Virus record (IMG/VR): IMGVR_UViG_3300036046_000374
Span: 1 to 32,623 of that record
DNA: 32,623 nucleotides
Direction: 5' to 3' (one strand)
DNA from: a virus
Shown here one piece after another: positions 5,549 to 10,938 of the stretch. A program made the translations under genes and the position numbers. Each line of letters begins with the position of its first letter. Within the stretch, counting starts at the first letter, position 1. The notes below the pieces were generated by a model. That model made no database searches, had not been told where the DNA came from, and saw only the letters and a program-made list of their open reading frames with translations.

Positions 5549-6312
5549 GCCGGCCTTTCAGCATGGGAAAGCGGGCCGATGGCGGCTCCGCTCGGCGGTT
5601 TACCGTTCCCGCGCCGAAGGGGCAGCGCGTTAGCCTGCCGCCGAACCACCGCGCGACGGTCAACGGCGAGAGCCTTTTCCCCTCAAGGGTGATGCATGCG
5701 TCGGTGCTGCCGCGCCTTCTCATCGGCGGACACAATGCGGCCAAGATCGGCAAGGATGTTCGCAAAGGCCGGTGGAACGGCATGCCGGTCTTTACCCTGA
5801 CCCTGGAGGAGCGGGCGACCTGCCCGGCGACCTGCCGCCAGTGGGCCGGCTGCTACGGCAACAATATGCACCTGGCCCGGCGGGTGATTGCCGACGAGAC
5901 TTTCGAGAGGCGGCTGTGGGCTGAGCTGGCAGTGCTTCACAGCGCGCATCCGGCCGGCTTCGTGGTGCGGCTGCACATCCTGGGCGACTTCTACAGCCTT
6001 GATTATGTGCGGCTGTGGGATCGCGCGCTGGAGGCGTTCCCGGCGCTGCGCGTGTTCGGCTACACCGCGCACGACCCGGACGGCGAGATCGGTTCAGAGC
6101 TGTTGGGCCTTACGCTCGACCGCTGGGACCGCTTCGCCCTGCGGTTTTCAGGTTGGGGCATGGACGAGCTTGGCGCCGAGGTGATCGACGCCGCCGAAGA
6201 TGTGCCACACGGCGCCTTCGTGTGCCCTGCCCAGACCGGCAAGACCGAGCGCTGCGGCACCTGTGGACTCTGCTGGGAGACGCGCCGCCCCGTCGCGTTC
6301 CTGAGGCATTGA
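5545..6312 (+). CDS. Cysteine-rich GP88-like phage protein, 255 aa
   Basis: Starts MSRPFSMGKRADGG at the ATGA overlap. After a basic N-terminal region comes F-T-L-T-L-E-E-R-A-T-C-P-x-x-C-x5-C-Y-G-N (C-x3-C-x5-C), then a beta/alpha region (VVRLHILGDFYSLDYVRLWD, FGYTAHD) and a C-terminal cluster C-G-T-C-G-L-C-W with another Cys just before. The layout resembles the uncharacterised GP88-type phage proteins, which also begin with a Cys cluster followed by a barrel-like region. The clusters could bind an iron-sulfur centre or zinc; the spacing is not the CX3CX2C of radical SAM enzymes. It is locked between RuvC and the methyltransferase by 4-nt overlaps. Confidence 0.7.
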   Translation: MSRPFSMGKRADGGSARRFTVPAPKGQRVSLPPNHRATVNGESLFPSRVMHASVLPRLLIGGHNAAKIGKDVRKGRWNGMPVFTLTLEERATCPATCRQWAGCYGNNMHLARRVIADETFERRLWAELAVLHSAHPAGFVVRLHILGDFYSLDYVRLWDRALEAFPALRVFGYTAHDPDGEIGSELLGLTLDRWDRFALRFSGWGMDELGAEVIDAAEDVPHGAFVCPAQTGKTERCGTCGLCWETRRPVAFLRH

Positions 6313-6983
6313 GCACGAACCGGACCTTCGGCGATCTCGTGCCGCCCGATGGCGGTTATGGGGCCATCCTTGCCGATCCGCCTTGGCGGTTCAAAGCCTG
6401 GAACGCCGAGACGGCGGTCAAGAGACGGAGCGGCAGCGGCACCAACGTCAGCGCTGCTGTGCACTACCAGACGATGACGATGGACGAGATCGCCGCGCTT
6501 CCCGTCGCGGATCTCGCCGCGCCAGACTGCGCCTTGTTCCTTTGGGTGTGCTGGCCATCCCTGCAGGATGCGCTGCGGGCGATCGAGGCGTGGGGGTTCA
6601 CCTACAAGACCTGCGCCTTCAACTGGACGAAAGCGAGCATCCGGCAGGCGGACTTGTTCCGCGAGGACGCGGACGGGCAAATGGGCTTGGGGTATTGGAC
6701 CCGCGCTAATTCCGAGCCTTGTCTTTTCGCGACGCGCGGCCGGCCGAAGCGACTTAACGCGGATGTGCGACAGGCGATCATCGAGCCTCGCCGCGAGCAT
6801 AGCCGCAAGCCTGATTGCGTCCATCAGCGCATAGGCCGGCTAGTCGCCGGGCCCTACCTGGAGCTTTTCGCGCGGCAGCGGCGGCTGGGTTGGGATTGCT
6901 GGGGGGATGACGTCGGACGATTCTGCCCGGAACCTGTTCCGGCAACCGTTGGCGCGGCGTCATGCGACGGGCTGGCGGCATGA
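6309..6983 (+). CDS. MT-A70-family adenine N6-methyltransferase, 224 aa
   Basis: Carries the family's catalytic motif D-P-P-W (residues 23-26, ILADPPWRF) and the SAM-binding strand with F-L-W-V-C-W. The W-T-R-A-N-S-E-P-C-L-F-A-T-R-G segment and the conserved EPRREHSRKP stretch are typical of phage MT-A70 enzymes that methylate N6 of adenine in DNA (some relatives act on RNA). I start it at TTG 6309, which overlaps the previous stop as TTGA and gives a full-length N-terminus; no ATG fits. The role may be protection from host restriction or control of host/phage promoters. Stop overlaps the next gene (ATGA). Confidence 0.88.
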   Translation: MSTNRTFGDLVPPDGGYGAILADPPWRFKAWNAETAVKRRSGSGTNVSAAVHYQTMTMDEIAALPVADLAAPDCALFLWVCWPSLQDALRAIEAWGFTYKTCAFNWTKASIRQADLFREDADGQMGLGYWTRANSEPCLFATRGRPKRLNADVRQAIIEPRREHSRKPDCVHQRIGRLVAGPYLELFARQRRLGWDCWGDDVGRFCPEPVPATVGAASCDGLAA

Positions 6984-7834
6984 GCCTTCGTCCGAACCTC
7001 TGGCCGACGCTGAGCCGGCCGCTCGATGCGCCGCGACTGCGGGCGCTGAGTTTTGGCGCCGGCGTGCAATCGACGACGCTCGCCCTGATGGCATTGCACG
7101 GCGAGATCGGGCCGATGCCCGACTGCGCCATCTTCGCAGATACCGAAGACGAGCCTGTGCATGTCTACGAACATCTGGCCTGGATCCAGTCGCCCAATGT
7201 CGCGCTGCCGTTTCCAATCGTCACCGTGTCGGCCGGCTCGATCCGCGACCAGTTGCTGGGCGGCGAGAAGATGCATGGCCGCCCACCGCTCTTCATCGCG
7301 CAGAAGGGCGGCAAGCGCGGGCGGCTCAATCGGCAGTGCACGTCGGAATGGAAAATCCGTCCGATCGAGCAGGAAGTGCGCCGGCAGCTCGGCCTGAAGC
7401 CTCGACAGCGCTGGCCGAAACAGGCCGTCGTCGAGCAGTGGATCGGCATCTCGACCGACGAGGTGCAGCGCATGGCGCCGGGCCCGCGCGATGCCACCTA
7501 CAACCGTTATCCGCTCATCGAGATCGGCTTCAGCCGCAACGACTGCGAGCGCTGGCTGTTGAAAAACGGCTATCCGGTGCCGGCGAAGTCGGCCTGCCGG
7601 GTCTGCCCGTTCCGGTCGAACCGGGAATGGCGGCAGCTGTCGGCCGAAGACTTCGCGGCGGCCGTCGAGGTCGACCGGTCGCTACGGTCTGACCGCACCA
7701 TCGCCGAGCTGCGCGGAACGGCCTATTTGCACCCATCGCTGCGGCCGCTGGATGAGGTCGACCTGGGAGACCCGATGGCCAGCGAGTGGACGCTTGGCTT
7801 CGAGGAAGTCTGTGGCGGCGGGTGCGGATCATGA
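6980..7834 (+). CDS. PAPS-reductase-like PP-loop protein, 284 aa
   Basis: N-type ATP pyrophosphatase fold. The PP-loop is S-F-G-A-G-V-Q-S-T-T-L-A-L (about residues 24-36), followed by the strand AIFADTEDEP. Downstream are R-Q-C-T-S-E-W-K (Cys plus basic residues) and a late C-R-V-C-P-F-R-S motif near residue 210. Such phage proteins are usually annotated as phosphoadenosine phosphosulfate reductase family. Relatives activate a substrate with ATP and move sulfur, as in DNA phosphorothioation (DndC) or tRNA thiolation. No partner Dnd genes are present, so substrate is unknown. ATG 6980 overlaps the methyltransferase stop; an upstream ATG at 6962 is possible. Confidence 0.82.
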   Translation: MSLRPNLWPTLSRPLDAPRLRALSFGAGVQSTTLALMALHGEIGPMPDCAIFADTEDEPVHVYEHLAWIQSPNVALPFPIVTVSAGSIRDQLLGGEKMHGRPPLFIAQKGGKRGRLNRQCTSEWKIRPIEQEVRRQLGLKPRQRWPKQAVVEQWIGISTDEVQRMAPGPRDATYNRYPLIEIGFSRNDCERWLLKNGYPVPAKSACRVCPFRSNREWRQLSAEDFAAAVEVDRSLRSDRTIAELRGTAYLHPSLRPLDEVDLGDPMASEWTLGFEEVCGGGCGS

Positions 7835-7848
7835 GCACACCCACCCCC

Positions 7849-8271
7849 TCAAGCCGCGCGGATCTCCGGCCGAACGCCCAGCGCCCTGAACGCGGCGCGG
7901 AACGTTGCGAGCTTGGTACCGTGCCTGGGATCGAGCATGCGGCGGACCTCCTTCTCGTCCTTCCCCATCCGGCGCGCGAGCTCGACGCGGGTGACGCTGT
8001 GCTCGCGCAGGGCCTGGTGGAGGAGCGCGACGGTGGCCGCGTCGATCGGGGCGGCGACCAGCAGCTCGCCGGGCTCGGCGTCGCTAGGAACGGGCACGTC
8101 GCGGCCCATCTCGACCAGCATGTCGATCCAGGTGCCGATGTAATCCTCGGCGGCTTGCAGGGCGGCGGCGCGATCGCGCGCCTGGGTGGCGCCGCCGAAG
8201 TCGCGAACGTGAACGACGAAGCCGCCGTCTGCTTCCGCCTCGAGGCGGACGGGATAGGTGAAGTCGCGCAT
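7849..8271 (-). CDS. HicB-type antitoxin, 140 aa
   Basis: The N-terminal part (MRDFTYPVRLEAEADGGFVV, then residues to about 63) matches the HicB partial RNase-H-like fold that blocks the toxin. The C-terminal part (from about 85) is an HTH (HSVTRVELARRMGKDEKEVR) that would bind the operator upstream of hicA. Ribosome-binding site AAAGG lies upstream of ATG 8271, and the gene follows hicA by 3 nt. It is encoded against the early operon, directly after the PP-loop gene. Confidence 0.88.
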   Translation of the reverse strand: MRDFTYPVRLEAEADGGFVVHVRDFGGATQARDRAAALQAAEDYIGTWIDMLVEMGRDVPVPSDAEPGELLVAAPIDAATVALLHQALREHSVTRVELARRMGKDEKEVRRMLDPRHGTKLATFRAAFRALGVRPEIRAA

Positions 8272-8274
8272 GGT

Positions 8275-8487
8275 CTAGCCTTTCAGGTCTTCCTTGGTGA
8301 GGCCCAGGTCTTTCAGAACCGAGTGGAACGTGCCGGGCCGCAGCTCTTCCTTCCGGCCCGGCAGCACTGTCATCCGGTCGCCGAACCAGACCTTCACATG
8401 GTCGCCGCGGCCGGACTTAGCTTCGAGCTCGACGCACCGGGCCTTCGCCAGCTTGCGGAGGATGCGGAGGAGTTCGTCGCCGTTCAT
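8275..8487 (-). CDS. HicA-type toxin (mRNA interferase), 70 aa
   Basis: Small dsRBD-like fold protein starting MNGDELLRILRKLAKARCVE. The family's catalytic histidine region is present (G-R-G-D-H-V-K-V-W-F, His30; many relatives have S-H), followed by TVLPGRKEELRPGTFHSVLK, the usual HicA pattern. HicA cleaves mRNA when free; HicB neutralises it. The order hicA then hicB with a 3-nt gap is standard. Likely a phage accessory gene for plasmid/prophage maintenance or defence against other phages. Confidence 0.88.
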   Translation of the reverse strand: MNGDELLRILRKLAKARCVELEAKSGRGDHVKVWFGDRMTVLPGRKEELRPGTFHSVLKDLGLTKEDLKG

Positions 8488-8493
8488 GCATGT

Positions 8494-8546
8494 TCTATCG
8501 GGCAGTTTTGTCCGACAGTCAATCGAAATCGGGCGGAAGTGTCCGA
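8494..8546 (-). promoter_or_regulatory. Probable hicAB promoter and operator
   Basis: On the minus strand TTGACT (8522-8517), a 17-nt spacer and GATAGA (8499-8494) form a plausible promoter just upstream of hicA. Two direct copies of TGTCCGA (8509-8515 and 8540-8546, plus-strand sense) flank the -35 and could be HicB binding sites for autoregulation. Called by eye; HicB sites vary among families. Confidence 0.5.
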
Positions 8547-8561
8547 TTGCTGGCGGGCTCC

Positions 8562-8813
8562 ATGGTGATGGCGGCGCTGCTCGGATGGGCGACTCTGGCC
8601 ACCGTGGCGGCGGTGATTGCGGTCTTGCGGGCCTGGCACTGGCGGCGGAGCTACACCCAGGCGCTGGAGCTCTATCGGAGCCTGCCGAGGGCCTCTGAGC
8701 GCACTCCTCATCAGCGAGGGGCGGAGACACGCCGCCGGCGCGAGCTGGCGGCCAAGCGGGCGCATCGGGAGGCGCTGGAGCGATCGATGATGGAGGATGC
8801 GGCGCGTGGGTAA
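8562..8813 (+). CDS. Small single-pass membrane protein, 83 aa
   Basis: Begins MVMAALLGWATLATVAAVIAV, a clear transmembrane helix, followed by a basic, helical cytoplasmic tail (RRRRELAAKRAHREALERSM). A start at ATG 8490 would add 24 residues that lie across the hicAB promoter, so I prefer 8562 (8568 is also possible). It overlaps the 5' region of the replication gene slightly, and GGAGG near its end serves that gene. No family recognised. Confidence 0.5.
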   Translation: MVMAALLGWATLATVAAVIAVLRAWHWRRSYTQALELYRSLPRASERTPHQRGAETRRRRELAAKRAHREALERSMMEDAARG

Positions 8814-9843
8814 GGCAACCGACCAGTGGATGCCGCTCTACGTGGCCGACTATCTTGGGGACACCGGTCGCCTCTCGACGGAGCAGCATGGCGCCTACCT
8901 GCTCATCATCATGGATTATTGGGTCAACGGCCCGCCGCCGGATGACGATGACGTGCTTGCAAGCATCACCCGCCTCGAGGTGAAGACCTGGAAGCGACAC
9001 CGCCGATCGATCGAACGCCTTTTTCGGATTGAACACGACGTGTGGCGGCACAAGCGCGTCGACGCCGAACTGGAGCGAGCGGGCGAGCTGGTAGAGCAGC
9101 GCCGCGCGGCTGGCAAAGCATCGGCAGAGGCGCGAGCGAGGAAACGGGAAGGGCAACGGGAGGCCCAACGAAAAGGCAACGAGCGTTCAACGAGCGTTGC
9201 AACGAGCGTTGCAACGAGCGTTCCAACGGGAGAGGCAACGGAAGGGCAACGAAACGGCAGACCTCTACCTCTACCAGTAACAATAGAACCAATCCCAATC
9301 CCAATCCCAGACTCTGAACCCGCGCGCGCGGGCTTACCGGACGGGTTCGACCAGGTCGTGGCGGCGGCTGGGTTGCGCATCACGGCCCGGAACCGGGAGC
9401 GGGAGGCGGCGGTGCTGTCGGGTTGGGTTGGGATTGGGTTGGGATTGGAGGAGATTATCAATGAAATCAGGAGGGTGCTTGCCGAAAAGGAGGGCCCGAC
9501 GTCGACTCTCGGGCGGTTCGACCGGGGCTTGCGCGACCTGGCAGCACGGCGAGCTTTGCCGAAAGCCGAGCCGCCGGCCGAGGTGCGCGCCGTCGACGCG
9601 ATCGAGGTGGATGGCGCCCAGGCCGTGCGCAATTCGCTGCTTTCCGAGTTCGGCGCGAAGACCTTCGACGCATGGCTTAAGCCATGCCGGCTGGTCGCGG
9701 CCGATGATGGCGCGGGGATCGTGGTGCTCTCGCCGTCGGCGTTCATGCGGGACTGGATTCGCGACCATTTCGCCCCGCAGATCGCGGCTGCGGCCGGCCG
9801 GCATCGCATCGGCCCGGTGGTCGACTATCGGGTGGCGGCATGA
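8806..9843 (+). CDS. Replication initiator-like protein: DUF1376 plus DnaA domain-I-like C-terminus
   Basis: N-terminal DUF1376/YdaU-type domain (WMPLYVADYLGDTGRLSTEQ, HGAYLLIIMDYW; residues 5-100), typical of phage replisome organisers. Next is a low-complexity linker: the iteron region encodes ATSVATSVATSV and the C-tract encodes PIPIPIP. The last 80 residues (AVRNSLLSEFGAKTFDAWLK, then VVLSPSAFMRDWIRDHFAPQ) closely follow the pattern of DnaA domain I (x-x-F-x-x-W-x-x-P, then L-x-P-x-x-F-x-x-x-W-V-R-D). DnaA domain I recruits DnaB, so this protein may load the host helicase. GTG 8806 is preferred because GGAGG ends 9 nt upstream; ATG 8797 directly abuts it. Stop overlaps the next start (ATGA). 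Confidence 0.85.
   Translation: MGKATDQWMPLYVADYLGDTGRLSTEQHGAYLLIIMDYWVNGPPPDDDDVLASITRLEVKTWKRHRRSIERLFRIEHDVWRHKRVDAELERAGELVEQRRAAGKASAEARARKREGQREAQRKGNERSTSVATSVATSVPTGEATEGQRNGRPLPLPVTIEPIPIPIPDSEPARAGLPDGFDQVVAAAGLRITARNREREAAVLSGWVGIGLGLEEIINEIRRVLAEKEGPTSTLGRFDRGLRDLAARRALPKAEPPAEVRAVDAIEVDGAQAVRNSLLSEFGAKTFDAWLKPCRLVAADDGAGIVVLSPSAFMRDWIRDHFAPQIAAAAGRHRIGPVVDYRVAA
9177..9222 (+). repeat. Four iteron-like direct repeats inside the initiator gene
   Basis: Four exact copies of CAACGAGCGTT start at 9177, 9188, 9200 and 9212, spaced 11-12 bp (about one helical turn). Each unit with the next base is itself a dyad, CAACG-AG-CGTTG. Looser CAACGR matches continue on both sides (near 9154-9180 and 9235-9252). 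Iterons within the initiator gene mark the origin in lambdoid phages, so this is a candidate origin. Confidence 0.8.
9289..9448. other. Inverted C-tract / G-quadruplex pair within the initiator gene
   Basis: The C-tract CC-AAT-CCC-AAT-CCC-AAT-CCC spans 9289-9308. About 110 nt later the plus strand has five GGG runs with 2-3 nt loops (9420-9422, 9425-9427, 9430-9432, 9436-9438, 9441-9443) plus GG at 9447. Segment 9430-9448 is almost the reverse complement of the C-tract (one base indel). The plus strand can therefore form a G-quadruplex, and the two segments can pair as a long stem. It lies just after the iterons. Confidence 0.75.
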
Positions 9844-10424
9844 GCAAGCGCAGGGCTCGCGCCAGCCGCAAGGGCCGGCACCGTGCGCAGCGGGTCGTCC
9901 GGCTGGCATCGGGCGCAGGCTCGGCTGCCGCGATTGGGCTGGACGCGCCAGAAGGCTTTGCGCGTGAGCATGTGCTCGACCTGGAGGGACGGCCCTCGAC
10001 CGTCATCCGGCGGATCGACAATCTGACGCGGCTGCGGGCCACGCTGGGTGGCGAGCGGGTGAATGCGCTGATGGCGCTGCGCATGGCAACCGAAGCGATG
10101 GAGCGCGGGCTGACGCCTCGCTGCGGGCTGGACATGAGCCCGGGCGCCGGGCCCGACGGCTTTCTGGCGTTGATGCAGCACCGGCTGAATGCGGCGCTGT
10201 TCGCTGGGCAGATGTGGGGTGCGGTGCCTCGCGACTGCGAGCTGAGCGTGCGCGTGATTGTGTTGCAGGGATGGAGCGTCATAGCCCTCGCTCGCGACCA
10301 AGGCGGCCGGGTCGTGCTGCAGCAGCGGAAGATCAACGGACACCTGAAGGTGGCGGCCGATGCCATCAACGCGCTGCTCGATGAGCGATTCGGGCGCGCG
10401 AAGGTGCGCGCTGGATCGTGGTGA
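9840..10424 (+). CDS. Hypothetical protein of the replication module, 194 aa
   Basis: Starts MSKRRARASRKGRHRAQRVV, a strongly basic N-terminus suited to nucleic-acid binding. The middle has LEGRPSTVIRRIDNLTRLRA, then helices (NALMALRMATEAMERGL) and a C-terminal segment KVAADAINALLDERFGRAKV. It follows the initiator gene with an ATGA overlap and is the last gene before a strong terminator, the position of many late-gene regulators (antiterminators, DUF6456-like proteins). I cannot assign a family; small terminase cannot be excluded. Confidence 0.65.
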   Translation: MSKRRARASRKGRHRAQRVVRLASGAGSAAAIGLDAPEGFAREHVLDLEGRPSTVIRRIDNLTRLRATLGGERVNALMALRMATEAMERGLTPRCGLDMSPGAGPDGFLALMQHRLNAALFAGQMWGAVPRDCELSVRVIVLQGWSVIALARDQGGRVVLQQRKINGHLKVAADAINALLDERFGRAKVRAGSW

Positions 10425-10481
10425 GCGGGGCCTTGACGCGGGAGTCGGTAGGGGCTATTGGGGTGCATCGTCTGAAGCCGC

Positions 10482-10511
10482 GCCCGGAGGTCGTCCTCTC
10501 GGGCGTTTTTT
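10482..10511 (+). terminator. Rho-independent terminator ending the early/replication region
   Basis: Stem GCCCG-GAGG (10482-10490), loop TCGT, CCTC, one bulged T, CGGGC (to 10504), then G and six T residues. This is a textbook terminator 58 nt after the last early gene. It separates early from late transcription and is a possible target for an antiterminator. Confidence 0.88.
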
Positions 10512-10593
10512 GTGCCTGCGGAGGGGTAGGGGGGGCTAAAACCCTAGCGAAAAGCGCCTTCAAACCGCCCCGAAAGTCCGTTGAGAGTTAGTT
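10512..10593 (+). other. G-rich gap before the packaging genes, possible cos region
   Basis: An 82-nt non-coding stretch after the terminator. It holds a purine-rich run GGAGGGGTAGGGGGGG (10520-10535) and a small dyad GCTA-AAACCC-TAGC (10535-10548). It precedes the HNH nuclease and large terminase genes, where cos sites of many HNH-associated phages lie. No late promoter is clear. The cos assignment is positional inference. Confidence 0.3.
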
Positions 10594-10938
10594 GTGGGGG
10601 GCAAGGTTTTTGAGCGGACGGCGAAGTGGCCGTATGTGACTGCGCGGTGGCGGCGGCTGCGGTTGGTCAAGTTGGCCCGCAGTCCGCTTTGTCAGGACTG
10701 TTACGCGGTGGGGTTGGTGGTGGTGGCGACCAATGTCGACCATGTCGTGGCGATATCTTCAGGGGGAGAGGCTTTCCCGCCGGTTGAGGGGCTTCGCAGC
10801 CTTTGTCAGAGCTGCCACTCGGCGAAGACGGCGCGCGGGCCAGAGGCGGGGGCGGTGAGGACGCGCCGGCCCCGCATTCGCAAGGGCTGTCATCCGGACG
10901 GAACGCCTTACGACCCCTCGCATCCCTGGAGACGATGA
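10594..10938 (+). CDS. HNH endonuclease next to terminase, 114 aa
   Basis: GTG start; no ATG fits before the conserved region. The HNH pattern is present: zinc ligands C-Q-D-C (near residues 33-36), the catalytic V-D-H-V motif (about 48-51) and C-Q-S-C-H-S-A-K (near 70-77), followed by a basic C-terminal tail. HNH proteins next to the large terminase in HK97-type phages are needed with the terminase for cos cleavage and packaging. Ends directly against the terminase start (TGA then ATG). Confidence 0.88.
   Translation: MGGKVFERTAKWPYVTARWRRLRLVKLARSPLCQDCYAVGLVVVATNVDHVVAISSGGEAFPPVEGLRSLCQSCHSAKTARGPEAGAVRTRRPRIRKGCHPDGTPYDPSHPWRR

Noticed and set aside
7831-8568. Long plus-strand open frame after the PP-loop gene
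   Set aside because: It lies antisense to hicB and hicA, whose families are clear, and its product is low complexity without motifs. It begins at an orphan ATGA start and is best explained as a shadow frame.
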